10,654 bases of DNA from Nitriliruptoraceae bacterium (GCA_007134165.1 SLLJ01000202.1:1-10654); one strand, 5' to 3'; counted from the first letter of the stretch, positions 1 to 6,550 are shown. Program-made: numbers and translations. Notes: a model not told the origin generated them from the letters alone.

Positions 1-139
1 ATCTCACGCATGACCGACAGCATCCCACGCCCCTGCGACATCCCGTCCACACCACCGCCCACGACAGACCAAGACCGCCGCCTACAGGTGATGAACCAAC
101 CCCCAGCAGCTCACGACCCCTCAGCGGGTCGACTGCGGC

Positions 140-568
140 TCACCGCGCGGTGGGGCCGGCCGGGTCAGCCGGCCCGGCCGGTCGCGCCGGGTGGTGGACC
201 CGATGACCCGTCCGCTCCAGCGCCTCGCAAGCAGCGGCGAGCCCCTCCTGCGGCACGAGCAGCCAGTCGGTGTCGTGCGTGGAGATCACGAAGATGGCGA
301 CCCCGGCCCCGGCAATCGCCCCCGACAGCGACGCCAGGACCCCGGTGAGGTGGAAGGCCAGCGGGCCGCGCACCGACATCGCCCGCCAGCCCGATTCCGC
401 GGCCACCCCAGCTGGAAGCTGGGCCTGCGGCAGCACCAGGGACAGCTCGTCGGCCGTACCGGTGATCGAGACCAGCGGCCGCGCCGACAGGTCAACCCAG
501 TTCGGAACGGGCTCGTCAGCCGGCAACCGACACACCGCGAGCAGGGTGTCATGGACGTCGAGTTGCAT
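140..568 (-). CDS. ACT domain-containing protein (COG3603-like)
   Basis: This encodes a 142-residue cytoplasmic protein resembling the small stand-alone ACT proteins of COG3603. ACT domains usually bind amino acids or other small ligands, but the ligand here is unknown. Visible family marks are VCRL (12-15), the SITGTADELSLV stretch (34-45) after the first strand, GW near 60-61, the GPLAFHLTGVLASL block (68-81), and ISTHDTDWLLV (95-105), where relatives read STYDTDY. The last 20 residues are a Pro/Ala/Gly tail that adds nothing to the fold. I chose ATG at 568 because GGAG (577-580) lies 8 bases upstream and conserved sequence begins at once; a longer reading to 727 adds only Arg/Ser/Ala-rich non-conserved sequence. 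It is divergent from the PLD-like gene. The family is clear; the biological role is not. Confidence 0.85.
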   Translation of the reverse strand: MQLDVHDTLLAVCRLPADEPVPNWVDLSARPLVSITGTADELSLVLPQAQLPAGVAAESGWRAMSVRGPLAFHLTGVLASLSGAIAGAGVAIFVISTHDTDWLLVPQEGLAAACEALERTGHRVHHPARPAGPADPAGPTAR

Positions 569-593
569 GATCGCGTCTCCGGTTCGAGCCCGC

Positions 594-599
594 AGCCTA
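594..599 (-). promoter_or_regulatory. Possible -10 box for the ACT gene
   Basis: TAGGCT on the minus strand fits the actinobacterial TANNNT pattern and lies 25 bases before the ATG at 568, leaving room for the GGAG site. No convincing -35 hexamer is visible. The same hexamer occurs just before the response-regulator start. On the plus strand, TAGCAT at 655-660 is an equally weak candidate for the divergent PLD-like gene. Confidence 0.25.
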
Positions 600-725
600 C
601 GACGGCTGCTCGCTCCGACCTCCCCCACGGCCCAGGGACTCTCCCGACCACGAGTAGCATCGTGTGCGGCGAGAGGGTGGGGCGCAGGTGCCGCTGATCG
701 GGATGATGACGGGTGGTCCGCCGCC

Positions 726-1571
726 ATGAGGGCGAGCCTGGTCGGTCACTCGTTGGACCGTCCGGTACTCGATGGGCTGCGGGCCGTGCTCGATGATCCC
801 GAAGAGGCGGTGCTGTGCTCGGCGTTCGTCCGCCGTGCGGGCGTGCACCTGGTCGAACCCCAGCTCACCGTGCTGGCGGACCGGGCCAAGCTGGTCGCCA
901 CCTCGGTGTTCGGGGGAGCCTCGACCCGCACCGCCCTCGCCGCCGTCGCGGCCACCGAGGTCCGTATCCGGATCGCGAACCCGCCGCGCGGCACCTTCCA
1001 CCCCAAGCTCTACGTCGGGCGCTTCGGGAGCACCACCCGGGCGCTGGTCGGCTCGGCGAACCTCACCGGCGGGCTGGTCACCAACGTCGAGACCGCGGTC
1101 CTGCTCGAAGGCCCATCCACCGAACCCGTCCTCCGCGACGCCTGGGACACCGCCCGCACCTACTGGTCGATGGATGCCGCCGGCAGGTGGCAGCCCGAAG
1201 CCGCGGAGACCGCCGACGAGGTCTTCGCCGATCCGCTGTTCACCGCGCTGACCCGGGAGGTCGCCCGTGAGCCGGTGTTCCTGACCATCACCCGGGGGCA
1301 TGAGAACCTGGTGACCGAGGTGGTCCGCGACGGACTGTGGATCCAGACCGCGGCGTCGGTGGCCAAGGGGCACGGCGCGCAGTTCGTGCCGGCATGGATG
1401 CTGACGCTGGCCTGGGAGTACCTGCTCGCCCACGGCCGGCTCACCAACCGGTTTCTGCTGGCCACCGACGGACTCAACGTCAAGCGCTCCTCGGCAGTGT
1501 GCGCCATCCTCGCTCGACTCCCCGGCGTGCGGGTCACCTCGAAACACCCCGTGACGCTCGAGATCGGCTGA
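726..1571 (+). CDS. Phospholipase D-like (single HKD) protein
   Basis: This encodes a 281-residue protein with one PLD-type active-site motif: His92-Pro-Lys94-Leu-Tyr followed by GSANLT (109-114) and Glu122. That is the HxK...GSxN pattern of the PLD superfamily, without the Asp of the classical HxKxxxxD form. Single-HKD members, such as BfiI-type and Nuc-type nucleases, act as dimers, so a DNA or phosphodiester substrate is likelier than a lipid. The first half (20-130) is the PLD-like alpha/beta domain. Residues 190-280 look like a compact helical or winged-helix tail, including a NVKRSSAVCAILARLPGVRV segment. There is no signal peptide or membrane segment. ATG at 726 is the only reasonable start in frame; its SD is weak (GGTGG, 712-716). 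It stands alone, with no methylase or helicase beside it to mark a restriction system. The exact substrate is unknown. Confidence 0.8.
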   Translation: MRASLVGHSLDRPVLDGLRAVLDDPEEAVLCSAFVRRAGVHLVEPQLTVLADRAKLVATSVFGGASTRTALAAVAATEVRIRIANPPRGTFHPKLYVGRFGSTTRALVGSANLTGGLVTNVETAVLLEGPSTEPVLRDAWDTARTYWSMDAAGRWQPEAAETADEVFADPLFTALTREVAREPVFLTITRGHENLVTEVVRDGLWIQTAASVAKGHGAQFVPAWMLTLAWEYLLAHGRLTNRFLLATDGLNVKRSSAVCAILARLPGVRVTSKHPVTLEIG

Positions 1572-1628
1572 GACCGGACCACCAGCAGTTCGCAGCCACA
1601 GCGGGTCGCGACCGCGGCGCACGGTGCC

Positions 1629-1659
1629 CCCGGAGTACCAGTGGATCCACGCATCCGGG
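1629..1659. terminator. Weak hairpin between convergent genes
   Basis: CCCGGA (1629-1634) pairs with TCCGGG (1654-1659), and the loop itself contains the 10-base palindrome GTGGATCCAC (1641-1650). It lies in the 137-base gap between the converging PLD-like and serine hydrolase genes, where a bidirectional terminator would be expected. There is no T-run and the stem is only six pairs. The remainder of 1572-1708 shows no gene I can support. Confidence 0.25.
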
Positions 1660-1708
1660 CGGCCGACGGCGGGACGCACCGGGTTGGCCGGCACGGGCGG
1701 CCGCGACG

Positions 1709-2950
1709 TCAGGCTGCCGTGGGGTGCTGCGGGCGACCCGCGAGGCAGCGGTACAGCGCCCCCCGAAGAGCGACCTCGCGGGGATCGGTGGGGCTGCCGA
1801 AGCCCATGCGGTTGGGCGTGTAGGCGAACCCGATCCCGAGCGTGGGATCGGCCATCCCGATCGAGCCGCCGGCGCCAGCCATCGCGTAGCTGCGGGCATC
1901 CGAGCCCAGCGGGAAACCGGGGAAGGCATGGGCGTAGCCCAGGGTGAAGGCGATGTCGCTGTGCAGCACGAGGTCCCGGCGACCACCCGACGGCGGATCG
2001 GCCGGGGTCTCGAGAGCCGCCAGGGTCTCGGGGCGCAGGCCCAGTCGGCGACCGCCGGTGGCGAGCTCCCCGTAGACCTGGGCGATGCCGTGCGCGGTGC
2101 CGATACCGCCGAACGACGCGATCTCACGCCGCAGCAGCCGACGGTCGTTGATCCGCTCGGGGTCGCGGGCGATCGGGATGGCGTTGAACGCCCGGGAGGT
2201 CAGGCTGCGGGGGTTGGCCAGGGCGAGCAGCAGCCGCCTCGGCGCGGCCCCCAGGTGCAGCAGGCCGCGGGCGGGGTGCACGCCGTGGAAGGTTGCGAGC
2301 CGCTCGTCGGGGACCTCGTCGGGCAGGCCGAGATGGAACTCGGCCCCAAGCGGCCCCGCGACGTCCTCGGCGAAGGCACGACCAAGCGTGCGGCCGGCCG
2401 GATCCACCCGCCGTAGCAGCTCACCGAGGTAGAACCCGAAGGTGACCGCGTGGTAGCCCTGCCGGGTACCCGGGGCCCACAGGGGGGCCTGCCGGGCCAG
2501 GACCTCGGCCAGGGCATCGGTGTCGTCGAGCAGGTCGAGACCGATCGGCACATCGAGCGCCGCGAGCCCCGCGCGGTGGGACACCAGCTGCCGCACGGTG
2601 ATGTCGCGCTTGCCGTGCTGCGCGAACGCCGGCCAGCTGCTCGAAACCGGGGCGTCGAGGTCAAGGTGCCCACGGCTGTGCGCCACGGCCACGGCCACCA
2701 TCGCCAGCCCTTTGGTGGTCGAGAACACCGGCACGATCGTGTCGCGCTCCCAGGGCAGGCCCCGCACGGCGTCACGTTCACCGCCCCACAGGTCGACGAC
2801 GAGCTTGCCGTCGCGCTGCACCGCACAGGCCGCACCGGAGGTCCTGCCCCGCTCGAGGTGGGCGCGGAAGGTGTCGGCGACCGGACCGAATCCGGGCGCG
2901 ACGTCGCCCTGGACCCGCGCACCCCGACGGTGTCGACGCGTCGTGCCCAT
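1709..2950 (-). CDS. Beta-lactamase-fold serine hydrolase/esterase
   Basis: This 413-residue protein belongs to the class C beta-lactamase/EstB-like serine hydrolase family (PF00144 type), most of whose members are esterases or peptidases. The nucleophile motif is Ser77-Thr-Thr-Lys80. The second motif is probably Tyr167-His-Ala. The glycine-rich third motif is GAGGS (359-363), followed by IGMADP and a GFAYTPNRMG-type strand (374-383) usual in this family. Relatives generally have His two residues before the GAGGS; here that position is Met357. No signal peptide is seen, so a cytoplasmic location is likely. The family-conserved N-terminal VQGDVAPGF begins at residue 14, which supports a start at or near 2950. 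The ATG shares one base with the stop of the upstream methyltransferase (TGATG), and no SD is visible, so translation is probably coupled. It is last in a three-gene operon. The substrate cannot be told. Confidence 0.88.
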   Translation of the reverse strand: MGTTRRHRRGARVQGDVAPGFGPVADTFRAHLERGRTSGAACAVQRDGKLVVDLWGGERDAVRGLPWERDTIVPVFSTTKGLAMVAVAVAHSRGHLDLDAPVSSSWPAFAQHGKRDITVRQLVSHRAGLAALDVPIGLDLLDDTDALAEVLARQAPLWAPGTRQGYHAVTFGFYLGELLRRVDPAGRTLGRAFAEDVAGPLGAEFHLGLPDEVPDERLATFHGVHPARGLLHLGAAPRRLLLALANPRSLTSRAFNAIPIARDPERINDRRLLRREIASFGGIGTAHGIAQVYGELATGGRRLGLRPETLAALETPADPPSGGRRDLVLHSDIAFTLGYAHAFPGFPLGSDARSYAMAGAGGSIGMADPTLGIGFAYTPNRMGFGSPTDPREVALRGALYRCLAGRPQHPTAA

Positions 2951-4128
2951 CAGCGGCGCCGTGACGACGGGTCGGGTTCGAGCACGAGGGCGAGGTCCCC
3001 CGACCCGAGGCGGTGGGTGCGCTGGTGGCGCAGTCCTGCGGCCCGAGCCAGCGCGACGAACTCATCGGCGCAGCGCTCCCGGCCTCCGGGCGTCAGCGCG
3101 AGCATCAGCAGGTCCGCCCGCAGCGAGATGTCGTCGCTGGGCCCCGACCGGGCTTCGGTGTCGACGACGACGACCCGTGCCGGGCCGCCGTCGCCCGGGT
3201 CTCCCGCGGCGGCTTCGGCGGCGCGTTGCAGCAGCACGGTGGCAGCCCGGTCGTCCCAGTCGTGCAGCACGTTGACCAGCAGGTAGGTGTCGTGGCCCTT
3301 CGGCACCGCCTGGAAGGCATCCCCGGCCACGGCCGTGACCTTCTCACGTGGGGGCATGCGCGCCGCGACCTCCGGCAGCTCGAGCACGGCCCCGTGCAGG
3401 TGGGGATGCACGGCGACCAGCACGCCGAGCAGCGTGCCGTCTCCCCCACCGATGTCACACACCCGCTGGCTCGAGGACCATTCGAGCGAGCGGGCCAGCA
3501 GCAGCCCGTGCATTCGGGCGCCGGCCGCCATCGCCGCGTCGAAGGTGGCGTGAGCCTCGGGGTGGGCAAGCATCCAGGGGAAGAAGGCCTGGCCGTTGCC
3601 CGCCGCGAACGCATCGCCGTCGGCGCTCAGCGCCTCGGGCAGCGCCGCCGTGGCCGCGTTGGTTTCTTGGGCGGTGGCGAGGTCGACCCAGGCCCGCCAG
3701 CCGCCCGGGTGGTCGCGCTGCAGGAACCGGGTGACCCGCGTGGCCCGTAGCGAGCGGCGACGGTCCAACCGAAGCCAGCCGTGCACGTGGGCGTAGCGCG
3801 CCACCCGACGCAGCCGCTCGCGGTCGACGTCGAGTTCGTCCGCCAGAGTGTCGAGAGCGATCGGGCCTGACGCGAGCCGGTCGGGGACGTCGAGGTGGCA
3901 CAGGACCCGCAGGACGGTGGGCTCGAGGCCGGCCAGCGCGGACTCGAGGATCTGCACCGGTGGAGGCGCGAGGCCACGGCGCATCCGTGCGAGCCAGCCG
4001 CGCATCCCAGTCACGGCACGGGTGGCGGCTGCGGGGGGGAGCACCGGGGCTCCGACCACGTCCTGGGCACGCGGCGCCGGGGCGGCCACGTTGCCCGCCC
4101 CGGCGCCGTGCCCTCGGGTCGCCCTCAT
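2950..4128 (-). CDS. SAM-dependent O-methyltransferase, family 2
   Basis: This 392-residue enzyme resembles the acetylserotonin/polyketide-type O-methyltransferases (PF00891), which move a methyl group from SAM to a hydroxyl of a small, often aromatic, molecule. Residues 55-135 form the winged-helix dimerisation domain (VLRVLCHLDVPDRL, then LADELDVD). The SAM site is DIGGGDG (225-231), with an acidic residue after the second strand (LELPEV, 249-254) and GDAF (269-272). The usual catalytic His is His289 in NVLHDWDD (286-293). The first 41 residues are Ala/Pro/Gly-rich and not conserved, so Met42 (codon at 4005) is an alternative start. I kept 4128 because it overlaps the upstream stop as ATGA, a common coupling arrangement; neither start has a good SD. 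Such enzymes occur in secondary-metabolite pathways, but no synthase is present in this window. Confidence 0.9.
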   Translation of the reverse strand: MRATRGHGAGAGNVAAPAPRAQDVVGAPVLPPAAATRAVTGMRGWLARMRRGLAPPPVQILESALAGLEPTVLRVLCHLDVPDRLASGPIALDTLADELDVDRERLRRVARYAHVHGWLRLDRRRSLRATRVTRFLQRDHPGGWRAWVDLATAQETNAATAALPEALSADGDAFAAGNGQAFFPWMLAHPEAHATFDAAMAAGARMHGLLLARSLEWSSSQRVCDIGGGDGTLLGVLVAVHPHLHGAVLELPEVAARMPPREKVTAVAGDAFQAVPKGHDTYLLVNVLHDWDDRAATVLLQRAAEAAAGDPGDGGPARVVVVDTEARSGPSDDISLRADLLMLALTPGGRERCADEFVALARAAGLRHQRTHRLGSGDLALVLEPDPSSRRR

Positions 4129-4940
4129 CGACCGGCGGTGACGGGGGTGCGCGTGCTCAGCGACTGCCGCGCCTCGAGCTCACCGGCGGCGATGAACCCG
4201 GCACCCCAGAGGATCGCGGCCAGCGCCCAGATGGTGCTCAGCTGCGACACCGCCGTGATGGCCAGCGACCCGACGCCCAGCACGATGCTCATCAGTCCGG
4301 CGACCAACAGGGGGAACCGCCAACCGGTCACCTTCAGGCCGGCCACCGCGGCGAACAGCGGTACCAGCAGCCCGTAGGCGGCCATCACGACCCAGTGGCC
4401 GAACTGGTGGTGCTCATCGTGAGGGCCACTGCTGACGTTGATGGAGAGCTGACCGGCCGCGTAGGTCAACCAGGCCACCGCGCCGATCCCGGCCAGGCTG
4501 AGCAGCACGGCGCTGGGACGGTCGACGAGTCGGAACTTGTCGCCCCAGGCCGCGGGATGGGCCACGAAGGCGAGCACGGCGAGCACGATGGCGGCGAGCA
4601 GAATTGGCACGACCTCGGCCGGCAGGTCGGAGAGAACCAGGAGCAGCGAGAAGGTCAGCACCAGCCCGAGCGTGTGCACCCAGAGGGCTCCGATACGGGT
4701 CGCCGGACGCCGCACCTGGATGGCGACCGAGGCGACGATGACCCAGGCCAGCACCCCCTGGGCGAGGAAGTGGATCTCGTGGGTCGCCCCCTCACCAACG
4801 GGGAAGTCACCGAACGCGGTGACGAGAAAGGCCAGCTGCTGCGGCCGGTCACCGAGGTAGAGGAACAACAGCAGCACCATCAACACCCCGTAGGTGATCG
4901 GGCGCCAGCGCGGGATCGGGCGGGTCGTGGCCTCGGTCAT
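4125..4940 (-). CDS. Eight-helix integral membrane protein with His cluster
   Basis: This 271-residue membrane protein has no family I recognise with confidence. About eight hydrophobic segments can be seen: near 14-30, 57-76, 84-105, 110-128, 145-163, 181-202, 208-228 and 232-252. His54 and His57 precede helix 2. The loop before helix 6 carries HDEHHQFGHW, with His174, 177, 178 and 182; such clusters can bind metal or haem, but this is inference. ATG at 4940 is well supported by AGGAGG seven bases upstream. A GTG-started extension to 5195 would add only Arg/Pro-rich sequence that overlaps the leader repeats. It is first in the operon with the O-methyltransferase and serine hydrolase, so it may transport, anchor or act on their substrate. 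Confidence is high that it is a gene and low on what it does. Confidence 0.85.
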   Translation of the reverse strand: MTEATTRPIPRWRPITYGVLMVLLLFLYLGDRPQQLAFLVTAFGDFPVGEGATHEIHFLAQGVLAWVIVASVAIQVRRPATRIGALWVHTLGLVLTFSLLLVLSDLPAEVVPILLAAIVLAVLAFVAHPAAWGDKFRLVDRPSAVLLSLAGIGAVAWLTYAAGQLSINVSSGPHDEHHQFGHWVVMAAYGLLVPLFAAVAGLKVTGWRFPLLVAGLMSIVLGVGSLAITAVSQLSTIWALAAILWGAGFIAAGELEARQSLSTRTPVTAGR

Positions 4941-4947
4941 CAGGCAA

Positions 4948-4953
4948 CCTCCT
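4948..4953 (-). promoter_or_regulatory. Strong ribosome binding site of the operon
   Basis: AGGAGG on the minus strand, seven bases before ATG 4940, is the strongest SD in the window. It decides the start of the membrane protein against the longer GTG reading from 5195. Confidence 0.85.
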
Positions 4954-4987
4954 GGTCTCGGGTCGGATGGGTCAGGTCTTGGGGGGA

Positions 4988-5010
4988 TCTCTTCGCGCGG
5001 TCTCTTCGCG
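4988..5010. repeat. Two 10-base direct repeats in the operon leader
   Basis: TCTCTTCGCG occurs at 4988-4997 and again at 5001-5010, a 13-base period (CGCGAAGAGA on the minus strand). The repeats sit 48-70 bases upstream of the membrane-protein start, a position suited to a regulator binding two adjacent sites. A related GCTTCGCGG string occurs at 8094-8102 near the other copy of the 66-base element. Confidence 0.6.
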
Positions 5011-5040
5011 GGGTCAGGCTCAGCAGCATGTCGGCAGCCT

Positions 5041-5069
5041 CCCCGTGGCTCGTCACCACGACCACGGGG
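5041..5069. other. Hairpin in the operon leader
   Basis: CCCCGTGG (5041-5048) pairs with CCACGGGG (5062-5069), and inside it TCGT (5050-5053) pairs with ACGA (5058-5061) around a CACC loop, with one bulged C at 5049. The 12-pair stem lies at the edge of the 66-base element. It is about 100 bases before the gene start, so an upstream terminator, attenuator or leader structure are all possible. Confidence 0.5.
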
Positions 5070-5127
5070 CACGCTGGTGTTCCGGACGGAGGCTGGCTTC
5101 CGGGGGCGGTACGGCCTCCCCCACCCC
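5062..5127 (-). repeat. 66-base leader element, copy A
   Basis: This segment aligns without gaps to 8147-8212, with 49 identical bases of 66 (hand count). On the minus strand the best-kept parts are a GGGGTG...GCCGTACC block at the start and CCGGAA-N4-AGCGTGCCCC near the end. The 17 differences spread 7, 5 and 5 over the three codon phases, which argues against coding. It ends 121 bases before the membrane-protein start at 4940. It matches no known motif that I can name. Confidence 0.65.
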
Positions 5128-5191
5128 GGTGGTGCGGGCACCGCTGCCTGCTTGGCCGGTCGGGTTGGCCGGCGCGAGGTCATCGCGGAGG

Positions 5192-5870
5192 TCACCGCGG
5201 CGGAACGGCCGGGTGGTCGGAGTGCGATGAGGCTGCGGTCTCGATGGCCTGCATGGCGGCCAGCACGACGTCCTCGCGCCAGTGGCGGGCCGCCACCTGC
5301 ACACCGACCGGCAGTCCCGTACTGCCCTGCTCAACGGTGCGTGCCGCCTTCCGCGCCACGTCGCGGCTCTCGGGCCGGTCACTCTCCTCGCCGGGACGCA
5401 CGCGAGTCACCGGCACCACCCCGGCGGGCACGCCAAGCATGGTCAGCAGCACACTCGGCGCGGAGACGTCGGGCAGCACCTGCTTGGTCAACCCGTGCCA
5501 GGCTGCCGCGATCGGCGTCGCGGGGCAGAGCAGCTGGTCGTAGCTGCCGGCGTCCATCGCCGCCACGAACGTCGCAAGGTAGGTGAGCTTGTCGCCGAGG
5601 ATGTCCGACAGCTCGCGAGCAAAGCCCGTGCGCACGTGGCGCAGCAGGTTCGCGCAGCACGGCGACCCGCAGACCCTCGACGTCCGAGGCAGGCACCCCC
5701 CGCCACGGCACCGGCGGGGTGCTGACCGACGGCCGTGCGACGGTACCGTCGAGCAGCGCACGCAGGGCCAACTCGAGGTCCGCCGTCGTGCGCGCGAACG
5801 GTCCTGCCTGGGCGAGATCGAGGCTGGCGCCGGATCGGATCGGCGCTTGTCGCCGGGTTCGAGGCGGCTG
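5192..5870 (-). pseudogene. Amidase remnant (truncated, internally deleted, frameshifted)
   Basis: Two pieces of an amidase-signature enzyme (PF01425 type) lie in different minus frames. The upstream piece (about 5867-5655) reads SLDLAQAGPFARTTADLELA, the family's GPxARTxADL region, and runs to GLRVAVL. The downstream piece (about 5641-5192) has ARELSDILGDKLTY, AAMDAGSYDQLLCPATP and, near the end, GLPVGVQVAA, the usual C-terminal marks. The whole N-terminal part with the Ser-Ser-Lys catalytic triad is absent, and 100 or more residues expected between the pieces are missing, along with a change of frame. It cannot encode an active enzyme. Its upstream edge lies about 15-20 bases from the 50-base palindrome, which suggests a rearrangement breakpoint. 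The left limit is exact (a TGA at 5192-5194); the right limit is approximate. Confidence 0.75.
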
Positions 5871-5885
5871 CGGGCCACGGGGGTG

Positions 5886-5935
5886 GTTGTGTCCTGCACT
5901 TCGAGGCTCCGGAGCCTCGAAGTGCAGGACACAAC
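5886..5935. repeat. Perfect 50-base palindrome (two 25-base arms, no spacer)
   Basis: The 25 bases of 5886-5910 are exactly complementary in reverse to 5911-5935, with the centre at CTCC/GGAG. It lies in the gap after the small secreted-protein gene and next to the truncated end of the amidase remnant. Very long, nearly loop-free inverted repeats act as terminators in actinobacteria, but two mobile-element ends joined head to head would look the same. There is no T-run. The repeat itself is certain; its function is open. Confidence 0.9.
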
Positions 5936-5939
5936 GACG

Positions 5940-5968
5940 AGGCAGTCGCCCCAAGGGTCAAACTGCCT
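5940..5968. repeat. Seven-pair inverted repeat
   Basis: AGGCAGT (5940-5946) pairs with ACTGCCT (5962-5968) around a 15-base loop. It sits between the 50-base palindrome and the terminator-like hairpin at 5991-6037, making three consecutive dyads in about 150 bases. Confidence 0.5.
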
Positions 5969-5990
5969 GGCCCTCAGATCGACCGATGGA

Positions 5991-6037
5991 CGGAGCGGGT
6001 GGGTGCGCCGGGATCAACGTCGCACCCACCCGCTCCG
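5991..6037 (-). terminator. Probable terminator of the secreted-protein gene
   Basis: A perfect 17-pair GC-rich stem is formed by 5991-6007 and 6021-6037 around a 13-base loop. It begins 18 bases past the stop of the small secreted-protein gene. No run of T follows, but strong hairpins without a T-run are common at the ends of actinobacterial genes. Confidence 0.7.
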
Positions 6038-6055
6038 ACCGAAGTCGATCCGATC

Positions 6056-6376
6056 TCAGCCCTGCGGGGGGCACCGGACGAAGCCGATCTCCAGGTTCTC
6101 ACGGTCGGGATCCACCGGTGCGACCGGGTCGTTGTGGTCCGGCGGGGGACCGAAGGAGTGCACCCGCAGGTGGAGGTTGCGGGCACCGCGATCAGCTTGC
6201 TCGACGCGGCATGCGGTCGGGCCGATCTTGACCACGTTTCGGTTGCCAGGGGTGGTCAGCGTGTGCTCGTGGGTCGGCGGTCCGGGAACGGGTGCCGGGT
6301 CGGCGAAGGCCGTGCCCGACATCATGCCGGTCGCCAGGGCGGTTGCCGCGATCAGGGTGGTGATCCGTCGCGTCAT
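6056..6376 (-). CDS. Small secreted two-cysteine protein, unknown function
   Basis: This encodes 106 residues. A classic Sec signal peptide covers 1-25: positively charged MTRR, a hydrophobic core, then AFA before Asp26. The mature part is about 81 residues and polar. It holds HEHTLTTPGN (36-45), Cys56 in IGPTACRVEQ, HLRVHSFGPPPDHND (69-83) and Cys102, so one disulfide is possible outside the cell. It brings to mind small actinobacterial secreted proteins with a HxHxLTTPG start, but I cannot name a family. ATG 6376 is chosen because GGGAG (6384-6388) lies seven bases upstream and the signal peptide begins there; a longer reading to 6511 has none of this. A strong hairpin follows the stop. It is transcribed in the same direction as the response regulator, 174 bases downstream, probably as a separate unit. 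Confidence 0.78.
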   Translation of the reverse strand: MTRRITTLIAATALATGMMSGTAFADPAPVPGPPTHEHTLTTPGNRNVVKIGPTACRVEQADRGARNLHLRVHSFGPPPDHNDPVAPVDPDRENLEIGFVRCPPQG

Positions 6377-6550
6377 GGGCGGTCTCCCGTCTCTCGCGTC
6401 GGAGGCTGGGGCGGTGTCCGTCCCGGTCGAATCGCCGACGACCAGCATCGTCCCCCGGCGACACCGGGCCCGCGATGCGGACGGCACGGGACCTGAGAAG
6501 GCGACTCGCACACCGGCTGGCGGGCCTGCACGAGATCGCGCGGGCCGACC

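Noticed and set aside
10..139. Plus-strand open frame at the left edge
   Set aside because: No SD, Pro/Thr-rich, moderate third-position GC, and its extension is antisense to the ACT gene.
597..1694. Long open frame on the minus strand opposite the PLD-like gene
   Set aside because: Gly/Arg/Asp-rich antisense shadow caused by high GC; the plus-strand frame carries the HKD motif and conserved blocks.
5062..5127. Reading the 66-base repeats as a shared peptide (RYGLPHP occurs in both)
   Set aside because: Thirteen of 22 residues match, but substitutions are not concentrated at third positions in any phase, so a nucleic-acid element is the better explanation.
3960..5543. 527-codon plus-strand open frame crossing three loci
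   Set aside because: It covers the antisense of a methyltransferase, a membrane protein and an amidase remnant, has no domain and is Gly/Arg/His biased.
6523..6546. Hairpin just after the response-regulator stop
   Set aside because: Seven positions can pair, but on the transcribed strand one is a C-A mismatch; too weak to call a terminator.
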